Assembly (NCBI GenBank): GCA_946480995.1
Contig: CAMLMF010000003.1
Span: 1 to 23,107 of the forward strand
Direction: 5' to 3'
DNA: 23,107 nucleotides
Source: an uncultured Bdellovibrio sp.
Lineage (GTDB): Bacteria > Bdellovibrionota > Bdellovibrionia > Bdellovibrionales > Bdellovibrionaceae
In this document: one piece after another, positions 14,689 to 21,223 of the stretch
Position numbering within the stretch: position 1 is the stretch's first letter
Layout: the number at the start of each line of letters is the position of its first letter
Notes under the pieces: model-generated
The model's input: the letters and a program-made list of their open reading frames with translations, nothing else
Told to the model about the DNA's origin: nothing
Databases searched by the model: none
Translations under genes and position numbers: made by a program

Positions 14689-15222
14689 ATGATGCAAATG
14701 TCCTCGCTGAGGTCGCTATTGCTCAACTCTAGTTACGAACCCATGCGGGTCGTCAGTTGGCAAAAGGCCTTGGTTTTGTGGTTTCAAGGCAAGGTAGAGA
14801 TACTGGAATATCACTCTGCATTTGCCCGCTCTGTTCAACGAAGATTCCAGCTGCCCAGTGTTTTGCGGTTAAAAGCATATGTACGGCCGCGAACCTCGAA
14901 CGCCGTGCGCTTCTGTCGAGAAAATGTTTATATCCGCGATAAATACACCTGTCAGTACTGCGCTACTCGGCTTCCTGCGAAGCAACTCACCTTAGATCAT
15001 GTCGTCCCCGCATCACAAAATGGCCCCAAAAGCTGGACCAATGTCGTCTCTGCCTGCAGAGAATGTAATCAAAGAAAAGCCAATCGAACGCCGCGAACTG
15101 CAAATATGCCTTTACTGACTGAGCCAAGAGCGCCAAACTGGTTGCCGACGTTGCAACTTGAAATCAGTGAAGATCATGTGCCGCCTGATTGGGCGCCTTA
15201 CTTAAGGCTAAATACGGGATGA
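14689..15222 (+). CDS. HNH endonuclease
   Basis: The product is 177 residues from ATG 14689, which has GGAGGGGG 5 bases upstream; a TTG at 14674 overlaps that site and is rejected. The nuclease domain has a zinc-binding pair CQYC (88-91). LTLDHVVPAS follows with metal ligand His104, then WTNVVSACRECNQRKANRTP (116-135) giving the central Asn, the second zinc pair CREC and the last HNH residue. The N-terminal 75 residues (SSYEPMRVVSWQKALVLWFQGK...) are the conserved extension of the stand-alone bacterial HNH group found widely as single chromosomal genes. No phage or intron context is visible. The stop overlaps the next start (ATGA), so it is the first gene of a compact operon. Confidence 0.88.
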   Translation: MMQMSSLRSLLLNSSYEPMRVVSWQKALVLWFQGKVEILEYHSAFARSVQRRFQLPSVLRLKAYVRPRTSNAVRFCRENVYIRDKYTCQYCATRLPAKQLTLDHVVPASQNGPKSWTNVVSACRECNQRKANRTPRTANMPLLTEPRAPNWLPTLQLEISEDHVPPDWAPYLRLNTG

Positions 15223-15674
15223 GTTTACAGTACGAGATAAAACAAGTAACCACCGCGCAAACTTTGCCTTTGCGCCAAAAAGTTTTAAAACCGTTTTTGC
15301 CCGTCGCCGAATGCATAAATCCCGGCGACGACCTTGTCACCACTTATCACTTCGGTCTTTTTCACGGTGGAAAATTAGTTTCCATTTCGACTTTCCTTTT
15401 AGAATCTCATCCCGAATTTTCTGCAGGCTTTCCTTATCGCTTGCGAGGCATGGCAACAGACGACAAATACCGTGGTCAGGGTTTTGGGCAAAAAGTTTTA
15501 AGTCACGGAGTCGAGTTTCTGCGCAGCCAAGGCTGTGATTTCGTCTGGTGTAACGCTCGCATAAAAGCCTTCGATTTTTACGCGAATTTAGGCTTTCGTT
15601 TTCATGGACCAATGTTTGAGTTGAAGGACATCGGCCCCCATAAAGTCATGTACAAGCATCTGATTCGTAGATAA
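15219..15674 (+). CDS. GNAT-family N-acetyltransferase
   Basis: The product is 151 residues from ATG 15219, which overlaps the HNH stop as ATGA; an in-frame TTG at 15189 would extend far into the HNH gene. The acetyl-CoA pyrophosphate loop is YRGQGFGQKVL (84-94), preceded by the strand YRLRGMAT and followed by WCNARIKAFDFYANLGFRFHG (110-130), the usual GNAT C-terminal motif. The acceptor substrate is unknown. It is 20 bases upstream of the adenosine-deaminase-like gene and on the same strand. Confidence 0.85.
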   Translation: MSLQYEIKQVTTAQTLPLRQKVLKPFLPVAECINPGDDLVTTYHFGLFHGGKLVSISTFLLESHPEFSAGFPYRLRGMATDDKYRGQGFGQKVLSHGVEFLRSQGCDFVWCNARIKAFDFYANLGFRFHGPMFELKDIGPHKVMYKHLIRR

Positions 15675-15694
15675 CCTTCCCATAGGGGGATCTA

Positions 15695-17335
15695 GTGAAT
15701 ACGGACGTGCACAATAAACTTACCTCAGCTCTCACGACGATCATCAGCGAAACAAATGGCATTTCGCTTTCAGACACGATCAATTTGCTTTTATCTTCCG
15801 ATTTAAAAGAAACAAATCTTGCTGCTTACAATCAAGTTTATGAATTTCGTGAACTGCTAAATCGTTTTCAAATCAATCACGTGACGATCAGCTCGCTCTT
15901 AAAACATCCTATGTCAGCCGCCTTGGCTGAGTTCTTTAAAAACTTTCCTTTAAAATACAACGAAGAGCATATTCACCTGACTGGCGCTATTACGGCGGAC
16001 TTTATTTATCCTCGCCTTAAAAAATTATTAGAGGGACCAGATAAAGCCATCTATGAAGAAAAGATCCGCGAAGTTTATGGCGACAAAGCTTTACCCATTA
16101 AATCCGTCGAAGACGTCGACCGATTGATTCGCTTGCAAGAAAATGAAGGCTTTTCGCGGTATTTAAAAATTCTGTATTTACCAAAATTGATTTTTATCTC
16201 GCGCGAAGCCCATGCGGAAGCCGCTTTTCATTTAGCTAATGATTTGTATTACAAATACAATGTCGGTCGCATCCGCTTAAAGTTTTCGTTATCGCGTTCG
16301 ACGTCCAGCTCATCAGAACAAATTCCCGGCATTGATAATGTGACATCAGAAGACGTGGTTTTAGGTCTTTACGAAGGCTTTAAGAAATTTCAGGAACAAC
16401 ATCCGCAATTTGATTTTATCCTGTCGCCATCGTTCCGTAAGGAAGCCAATCACTTTGATTCGGACAAGTTTAAAAGTCGCCAAGAACATTTCATGGAACA
16501 GATTAATGAAATTGTGCGCATGTTAGATAATTATCCATTTCTGGTTCGCCACATGACTGACGTGGACACTGTGGGTGACGAGCGTGATCTTTACCGCAAG
16601 GAACATTTCAATGAAATGCAGTCTGGTTTTAGAAAACTGCAATATCGCGGCTTTAAAATTCGATCGCATCATGGCGAAACCTGGCACACGTTAAAAAAAG
16701 GCATCCAGGCTGTCGACAATGCCATGAACATTTGGCACATCGACACGTTAGAGCATGGAATCAGCCTTGGGATTAATCCGAATAAATACTTCCACCGTAT
16801 TTACCAAGATGTCTTAGAAAAAAATCACAAAGGCCTAGCGATTTCCGATAAAGATCCATTATATCGTGAGCTGATAGAGCTTGATTGGGGCTTTAACCGC
16901 GCCGTTTTAGATAAAATCTTACAAGGCACACGGCTTACACCCGAAGAAGATATTTTATTCGTGAAAGCGAAATTCCACACTGCGCGTGAAGTGGAACATT
17001 ATCAGCATGACGTTTTAAATCGTATGATCCAAAAAGGGGTGACGCTGGTTTCATTGCCGTCTTCGAACAATAAGCTGACTGGCAAGTTTGAAGACTATAA
17101 AGATCATCCTTTTTCATGGTGGGAAAAAAAGGGCGTGCAGTTAGGGGTTGGTACCGACAACCACGTCACTTTGAATACAAATTTCATCTATGAGATGTTG
17201 ATTCTTCTTTACACCGACGCTGACAATCTTAAAATCACTAAATTACTTATGGTTACGACCGGGGAAACTCGTCGCCCGTACATCAGTCATCTTTTGTGGA
17301 AGATGCGTAAAAACTTAAGAAAGAAATCTTCGTGA
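15695..17335 (+). CDS. Adenosine-deaminase-like metal-dependent hydrolase
   Basis: GTG 15695 with AGGGGG 7 bases upstream opens 546 codons. Four blocks mirror adenosine/AMP deaminases. EEHIHLTG (90-97) corresponds to the HxH zinc ligands (HVHLDG in ADA). SHHGETW (324-330) corresponds to HAGE with the third His and catalytic Glu. LEHGISLG follows (352-359). LPSSNNKLTG, HPFSWWEKKG and GTDNHV come last (454-491), where ADA has SN..TG, HP and TDDP. The protein is some 200 residues longer than ordinary ADA, mainly from an extended region at about 100-320. TDDP is replaced by TDNH, losing the second Asp that contacts the substrate base, so the nucleoside or other amine substrate may differ. It overlaps the AmpG gene by 4 bases. 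The family call is strong; the substrate is open. Confidence 0.82.
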   Translation: MNTDVHNKLTSALTTIISETNGISLSDTINLLLSSDLKETNLAAYNQVYEFRELLNRFQINHVTISSLLKHPMSAALAEFFKNFPLKYNEEHIHLTGAITADFIYPRLKKLLEGPDKAIYEEKIREVYGDKALPIKSVEDVDRLIRLQENEGFSRYLKILYLPKLIFISREAHAEAAFHLANDLYYKYNVGRIRLKFSLSRSTSSSSEQIPGIDNVTSEDVVLGLYEGFKKFQEQHPQFDFILSPSFRKEANHFDSDKFKSRQEHFMEQINEIVRMLDNYPFLVRHMTDVDTVGDERDLYRKEHFNEMQSGFRKLQYRGFKIRSHHGETWHTLKKGIQAVDNAMNIWHIDTLEHGISLGINPNKYFHRIYQDVLEKNHKGLAISDKDPLYRELIELDWGFNRAVLDKILQGTRLTPEEDILFVKAKFHTAREVEHYQHDVLNRMIQKGVTLVSLPSSNNKLTGKFEDYKDHPFSWWEKKGVQLGVGTDNHVTLNTNFIYEMLILLYTDADNLKITKLLMVTTGETRRPYISHLLWKMRKNLRKKSS

Positions 17336-18681
17336 CAGCAAAAACTAAGTCCCTTAAGCCCTCTTGGTCACAAACTCTTAAAGCTGCCATTCGTCCCAAT
17401 GTCGCCATTATGTTGGCCTTGGGCTTTTCATCTGGCTTACCCTTTATGTTGGTCGGAAATACTTTGGGCTTTTGGTTGCGTGAAAGTGGCATTACGCTGG
17501 CAACGATTGGTTTTCTTTCTTGGGTGGGCTTGGCTTATTCATTAAAATTTATTTGGGCGCCGCTGATCGATAAAGTGGATGCTCCTCTGGTTGGCAAATG
17601 GCTGGGGCGTCGTCGCGGCTGGATGTTGTTATCACAGATCCTGATTGGCGCGGCCTTACTGGGCATGTCGATCTTAAAACCTGAAGGCGGCTTGATGCTT
17701 TTCACCGGGCTTGCGGCTGTTGCTGCGTTTGCCTCGGCGACTCAAGATATCGTGATCGATGCTTGGCGGATTGAAGCCTCTGAAGCCAGCGAAGAAATGG
17801 CCTTGTTGTCTTCGGCTTACCAGTTAGGCTATCGCGCAGCTTTACTTGTTACTGATGCACTGATCTTAATCATCGCAGCCGCAGTGGGTTGGTCGATGTC
17901 CTATTCAGTGATGGGTGCATTGATGGCCGTGGGTATTGCCGCCACCTTCTTTGCTGTGGAGCCTCGTCGCACAGAGCATTCTGTTGTGGGTGCAACAAGC
18001 ATGTGGACACCGCGCGGATTGTTTGATGCGATCTGCGGCCCCTTCTTTGCCTTCTTTAAGCAGCACGGACAAAAAGCCTTATTAATTTTGTTAGCCGTCA
18101 GCTTGTATCGCCTTTCTGATTTTATGATGGGGCCGATGGCAAATCCTTTTTATGCGGACATTGGCATCACCAAAGAAACCGTGGGCGTTGTCCGTGGCTC
18201 TGTGGGTTTGATTGCATCCGTCGTGGGTGTTGCCGCCGGCGGGATCTTTGCTGTGCGCTTTGGTTTTATTTCAACGTTGTTAGTGGGCGCGATCATTGGT
18301 CCGGCTTCGAATTTAGGTTTTTCATTTTTAGCAATGATGGGTCCAAGCAATGAAGTTTTCACTGCCGCCATGGCGATTGATAACTTTGCTTCGGGCTTTG
18401 CTGGCACCGCTTTGGTTGGTTATATGTCGAGCCTAACCACGTTGGGCTACACGGCAACTCAGTATGCTTTGTTAAGTTCGTTCTATGCGTTGCTGGGAAA
18501 AGTTTTGAAAGGCTTCTCTGGCGTTACCGTTCAGTACTTTGCCGAAGGCCGCACGCTGATGGAAGGTTACGCTTTATTTTTCTTAAGCACGGCTCTGGTT
18601 GGAATTCCTGCATTACTGCTTTGTATTTTGTTAGTGCGCACCAACAAAAAAGAAGCGGCCTTAGCGGCAGGTAAAATATAA
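17332..18681 (+). CDS. ampG: AmpG-like muropeptide transporter (MFS)
   Basis: The product has 449 residues, starting at GTG 17332 within the previous stop (GTGA overlap). Twelve or so hydrophobic segments are visible. The N-terminal pattern is characteristic of AmpG: LGFSSGLPFMLVGNTLGFWLRESG (about 36-59), SLKFIWAPLIDKVDAP (about 76-91) and GRRRGWMLLSQ. TQDIVIDAWRIE follows further on. AmpG imports GlcNAc-anhydroMurNAc peptides and disaccharides across the inner membrane for wall recycling. If the host is a predator, it could also take up wall fragments from prey (inference). A hairpin lies about 40 bases downstream. No ampC or ampD gene is near. Confidence 0.88.
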   Translation: MTAKTKSLKPSWSQTLKAAIRPNVAIMLALGFSSGLPFMLVGNTLGFWLRESGITLATIGFLSWVGLAYSLKFIWAPLIDKVDAPLVGKWLGRRRGWMLLSQILIGAALLGMSILKPEGGLMLFTGLAAVAAFASATQDIVIDAWRIEASEASEEMALLSSAYQLGYRAALLVTDALILIIAAAVGWSMSYSVMGALMAVGIAATFFAVEPRRTEHSVVGATSMWTPRGLFDAICGPFFAFFKQHGQKALLILLAVSLYRLSDFMMGPMANPFYADIGITKETVGVVRGSVGLIASVVGVAAGGIFAVRFGFISTLLVGAIIGPASNLGFSFLAMMGPSNEVFTAAMAIDNFASGFAGTALVGYMSSLTTLGYTATQYALLSSFYALLGKVLKGFSGVTVQYFAEGRTLMEGYALFFLSTALVGIPALLLCILLVRTNKKEAALAAGKI

Positions 18682-18719
18682 TTCTTTCTGTTTCCTAACA
18701 CTGGCCCTATTCAAATAAG

Positions 18720-18747
18720 ACATGCCCCCTTAATCTGCGGGGCATGT
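18720..18747 (+). promoter_or_regulatory. Hairpin holding the start codon of the next gene
   Basis: ACATGCCCC (18720-18728) and GGGGCATGT (18739-18747) form a perfect 9-bp stem with a 10-base loop. It lies about 40 bases after the ampG stop, but no T-run follows on the plus strand. The ATG at 18744 of the membrane-protein gene is inside its 3' arm, so it may be a terminator, a start-site control structure, or both. Confidence 0.5.
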
Positions 18748-19259
18748 ATGCACAATCCATAATTCTTTTTATTGTTGTCGCAGTTCTGTACGTCACCGCT
18801 ACGTTGGTTGATGAATTTCATTTTCATCGCAACCGTGGCCTGCACCGCCAAGAAGTTATCGGCTATCCGATTAATACTCTCACAGTGATAGCGTGTCTTT
18901 TATTCCTAGCCTTAGCAGAAAGAAATCTTGCGACTGAAAAGATTTATTATTTGTTAGCGATTCTTTCGTGTTTGTCGATCACCAAGGACGAATGGATTCA
19001 TCGCAAAGCGTGCAGCGGTGGCGAGATGTGGATGCACTCTGTGCTTTACATTCTGCACCCCCTGCTGCTGTTTATCGCGATGCTAGGCTGGGAAGACCAC
19101 CGCGCCACCTTCTTAGCATTCGCCGGTGGAGCAACGATTTACTTGTTCTATCAAGTCACCTATTGGAATTTGATTGAAGTCCACCGCCGTCGCGTGAAAA
19201 CCCAAAAACACTATGCCGGGGCCCCACAGGATGAGCTTTACGATTATTTTGGGGAGTAA
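18744..19259 (+). CDS. Small integral membrane protein of unknown function
   Basis: The 171-residue product has about five hydrophobic segments, near residues 3-22, 43-60, 66-82, 96-115 and 122-140. It ends in a basic then acidic cytoplasmic-like tail (RRRVKTQKHY...DELYDYFGE). Between the first spans is a charged, His-containing loop (DEFHFHRNRGLHRQE, about 23-37), and a second loop reads TKDEWIHRKACSGGEMW. I do not recognise a family. ATG 18744 is the only start compatible with the first span, but it has no ordinary Shine-Dalgarno sequence and sits in a hairpin arm. It is followed by tRNA-Ser. Confidence 0.7.
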   Translation: MYAQSIILFIVVAVLYVTATLVDEFHFHRNRGLHRQEVIGYPINTLTVIACLLFLALAERNLATEKIYYLLAILSCLSITKDEWIHRKACSGGEMWMHSVLYILHPLLLFIAMLGWEDHRATFLAFAGGATIYLFYQVTYWNLIEVHRRRVKTQKHYAGAPQDELYDYFGE

Positions 19260-19280
19260 GTCCTTTAACTAAGCCAGTTC

Positions 19281-19310
19281 TTGCTTTGACGGCGCGCAAT
19301 GTGCTATCTT
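19281..19310 (+). promoter_or_regulatory. Probable promoter of tRNA-Ser
   Basis: TTGCTT (19281-19286) and an extended -10 TGCTATCTT (hexamer 19305-19310) lie 18 bases apart, with the tRNA beginning 23 bases after the -10. The match is moderate, with the TGn extension as the best support. Confidence 0.4.
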
Positions 19311-19333
19311 GGCTCTTCGTTTTATTCCTAAAC

Positions 19334-19424
19334 GGAGGGTTGGCCGAGTGGCTGAAGGCGCTCGCTTGGAAAGCGAGTTTACACCAAAAGTGTAACGCGA
19401 GTTCGAATCTCGCATCCTCCGCCA
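19334..19424 (+). tRNA. tRNA-Ser (anticodon GGA)
   Basis: The acceptor arms GGAGGGT and ATCCTCC pair with one G-U, and G73 plus an encoded CCA follow. The D-arm begins TGGCCGAGTGG. The anticodon stem CTCGC/GCGAG encloses TTGGAAA with GGA at 19368-19370. A long variable arm (ACAC-caaaa-GTGT) marks a class II tRNA, and the T-arm is GCGAG-TTCGAAT-CTCGC. It reads UCC and UCU serine codons. Confidence 0.97.
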
Positions 19425-19436
19425 ATATTTCCCAAC
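19406..19436 (+). repeat. Direct repeat, copy 1: tRNA-Ser 3' end plus flank
   Basis: These 31 bases cover the T-arm 3' half, acceptor, CCA and 12 flanking bases of tRNA-Ser. They match 26 of 31 bases at 19612-19642. Most of the shared stretch is AATCTCGC and CGCCAATATTTCC. A tRNA 3'-end duplication of this kind is usual for integration sites. Confidence 0.75.
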
Positions 19437-19483
19437 TAAAATGCCAGTATTAATTAACTAGAGACAAAAACACGTCGGCCCCA

Positions 19484-19605
19484 TTCGAACGAAAGAGTTC
19501 GAGAAAAGTCGCACGATGCGACCGCGCAAAGCGCGGCGGCAGAGCCGCTTTTTCGGTGATGGGCAAAGCCCATCAGTCGCGCAGCGACCAAGGCCAGGGA
19601 TGGCC
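19484..19605. repeat. Array of seven consecutive short hairpins
   Basis: Seven perfect stems follow each other: TCGAAC/GTTCGA (19485-19502), GTCGCA/TGCGAC (19508-19522), CGCGC/GCGCG (19523-19535), GCGGC/GCCGC (19536-19548), TGATGGGC/GCCCATCA (19557-19575), GTCGC/GCGAC (19576-19588) and GGCCA/TGGCC (19592-19605). Loops are mostly 3 bases (cga, aaa, aga, aaa, gca). The arms of stems 2 and 6 share GTCGC/GCGAC and could pair with each other, closing stems 3-5 into a branched fold. No spacers of constant length and no repeated unit are present, so this is not a CRISPR. Confidence 0.8.
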
Positions 19606-19611
19606 GCAGCC

Positions 19612-19642
19612 AATCTCGCCCCCGTCGCCAATATTTCCTAAC
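19612..19642 (+). repeat. Direct repeat, copy 2: degenerate tRNA-Ser 3' end
   Basis: This copy begins 206 bases after copy 1 and matches it at 26 of 31 positions, with no gap. It keeps GCCAATATTTCC exactly, while the acceptor part has drifted. It lies right after the hairpin array, making the pair look like the two borders of a small inserted or duplicated segment. Confidence 0.7.
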
Positions 19643-19681
19643 GGAAAAGTCACCTTAAATTGTTCAATATTCAATACCACT

Positions 19682-20242
19682 CTAATGAAATTTCTCACCG
19701 TTTTCTAACATCTTAATAATATCTTTTATTCGTCTTTCGCGAGTTTCGACCCTTTTCGCCGTCTGCAGTCGATAACAGATGGAATACAGGTTCGTTTTGT
19801 TAAGTGTCTCAAAGAATTCCTTCGCCTTCTTGTTCTTTAATAGCGCTTTCAAAAAATCGTCCGGCACCTTAGCGCTAGAAAAAGAGTCGTAAGCAGAACT
19901 CCAGCGACCATCATCTTTAGCTAATTTAATTTCTTTTAAGCCTGAGCTTGTCATTTTCTTAGCCTTGATCAGCCGCTCAGCATGCTCCGTATTTTTCTTA
20001 GACCACCGGCTATCGGCCTTTCTTGGCGTAAACCTCTGCAGCCAAGAGCCCCTATCATAAGTCTTTTTTTGACCATCAATCCATCCAAAGCAGAGGGCCT
20101 CATCCAAAGCCTCAGCATAAGTCAACGAAACAGTATCTGCGTTGATTTTCCAAATACGAAGCCAGATCCCAGAAGACTGTTTGTGGTTCTTTTTAAGCCA
20201 ATTGCGAAATTCAGTTGAAGATGCAAAGGATATAATTTCCAT
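19682..20242 (-). CDS. YdeI/OmpD-associated family protein
   Basis: The 186-residue protein shows the family blocks FRNWLKKNHKQSSGIWLRIWK (12-32), LTYAEALDEALCFGWIDGQ (40-58) and RGSWLQRFTPRKADSRWSKKN (64-84). A C-terminal region (about 129-186) carries DDFLKALLKNKKAKEFFETL and the basic ending RERRIKDIIKMLENG. The family is widespread in bacteria; some members have been linked to envelope stress or bacteriocin protection, but the biochemical function is unsettled. The start ATG 20242 fits the conserved N-terminus. It is transcribed divergently from the ArsR-type gene across a 138-base gap and is the first gene beyond the tRNA-linked repeat. Confidence 0.87.
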   Translation of the reverse strand: MEIISFASSTEFRNWLKKNHKQSSGIWLRIWKINADTVSLTYAEALDEALCFGWIDGQKKTYDRGSWLQRFTPRKADSRWSKKNTEHAERLIKAKKMTSSGLKEIKLAKDDGRWSSAYDSFSSAKVPDDFLKALLKNKKAKEFFETLNKTNLYSICYRLQTAKRVETRERRIKDIIKMLENGEKFH

Positions 20243-20353
20243 TAAAAGCTTCCTCTTTTGTCGATTTTTGTATTCCTCCGATTAATCTAAAAGATTCCTA
20301 AATTAACTGTCCATAGCTTTTCGAATAGAAAACCAAGACATCTCAAATAGTTA

Positions 20354-20368
20354 AGTAAATGCTTTACT
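20354..20368. promoter_or_regulatory. Palindrome upstream of the ArsR-type gene, candidate operator
   Basis: AGTAAA-TGC-TTTACT is a perfect 6+6 inverted repeat 12 bases before the first possible ATG of the repressor gene. ArsR-family proteins commonly bind such short dyads over their own promoter. A role as operator is inference. Confidence 0.45.
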
Positions 20369-20380
20369 ATTTTCCAAAAG

Positions 20381-20746
20381 ATGCATATACTTAAAGACAT
20401 GCTTAACAATTCAAAATCCCTAGATCGAATTTTTTACGCCCTCTCAGACCCTTCACGTCGCTCGATAATAGAGCGATTAGGCAAAAGGGATGCCTCGGTT
20501 AGCGAACTTGCCCAACCTCTAAAAATGAGCATGGCCGCTGTCGTTCAACACATTCAGATTCTAGAAGAAAGTGGCCTTATCATGACTCAGAAGCAAGGCC
20601 GAGTAAGAACCTGCCGAATAGAGCCCCGATCGCTGGAAATTATTGAAAACTGGCTTACTCAGCGCAGACGATTCTGGGAGAAAAATCTAGACGGCTTAGG
20701 AGACTTTTTAGAACGAACTCAAAAAGAAAGGAAATCCAAATCATGA
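20381..20746 (+). CDS. ArsR-family winged-helix repressor
   Basis: The product has 121 residues if started at ATG 20381; ATG 20399 (MLNNSKSLDRIF) is also possible and closer to the family start. The ArsR fold is clear: FYALSDPSRRSIIERLGKRDASVSELAQPLKMSMAAVVQHIQILEESGLI, followed by the wing MTQKQGRVRTCRIEP. No metal-binding ELCVCDL-type cysteine box is present, which fits the branch paired with SRPBCC proteins rather than arsenic regulation. It ends in a basic tail and overlaps the next start by 4 bases (ATGA), so it is co-translated with the AHSA1 protein. Confidence 0.88.
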   Translation: MHILKDMLNNSKSLDRIFYALSDPSRRSIIERLGKRDASVSELAQPLKMSMAAVVQHIQILEESGLIMTQKQGRVRTCRIEPRSLEIIENWLTQRRRFWEKNLDGLGDFLERTQKERKSKS

Positions 20747-21222
20747 AATTTTCTAAGATCGCACATGGTAGCTTCACCATAGAAAAAGTATATAAGGCTT
20801 CTGCAGAAGCTGTATTTTCTGCTTGGAGTGATCTTGAATCCAGAGCGCAATGGTTTGTCGGCCCCGGAGACTGGAAGCCGATCAGACGAGAAATGGATTT
20901 TCGCGTCGGCGGGAAAGAGGTTTTACACAGTCGCTTTGGCAGCGGTTATGAGCCTCTCTATGAAGCGCGCTTCCATCGAATAATACAAAATCAGCAAATT
21001 GCCTTTGTATACGATATGTATCTAAACGGAGAGCATCACTCTTTGTCCCTAGCATCTGTTGAAATTGAAAGCCTGGATACTGAAAAAACCCGGCTGATTT
21101 TTACAGAGCAAGTCGCATTTTTTGACGGTACGGCAGGACGCGAAGGTGCCAAAGATCGGGAGCACGGAACAACAGAGCTTCTTAACCTTTTAGCTGGCTT
21201 TTTGGCTGCAAGGAGCAACTAA
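20743..21222 (+). CDS. SRPBCC/AHSA1-family protein
   Basis: The 159-residue protein has the START-like fold of the AHSA1 group. FTIEKVYKASAEAVFSAWSDLESRAQWFVGPG (about 11-42) opens it. FRVGGKEVLHSRFGSG and ARFHRIIQNQQIAFVYDM follow. It ends with TRLIFTEQVAFFDG and a C-terminal helix. ArsR plus SRPBCC/AHSA1 gene pairs are a frequent arrangement in bacteria; the ligand of the binding cavity is usually unknown. It lies between the repressor (4-base overlap) and the hydrolase lipoprotein (1-base gap), making a three-gene operon. Confidence 0.87.
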   Translation: MKFSKIAHGSFTIEKVYKASAEAVFSAWSDLESRAQWFVGPGDWKPIRREMDFRVGGKEVLHSRFGSGYEPLYEARFHRIIQNQQIAFVYDMYLNGEHHSLSLASVEIESLDTEKTRLIFTEQVAFFDGTAGREGAKDREHGTTELLNLLAGFLAARSN

Positions 21223-21223
21223 G

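Noticed and set aside
14689..15222. Homing endonuclease or phage remnant
   Set aside because: The HNH protein has the N-terminal extension of a stand-alone chromosomal group, and no intron, phage or transposase gene is nearby.
19484..19605. CRISPR array
   Set aside because: The stems differ in sequence and abut each other; there is no repeated unit with spacers and no cas gene.
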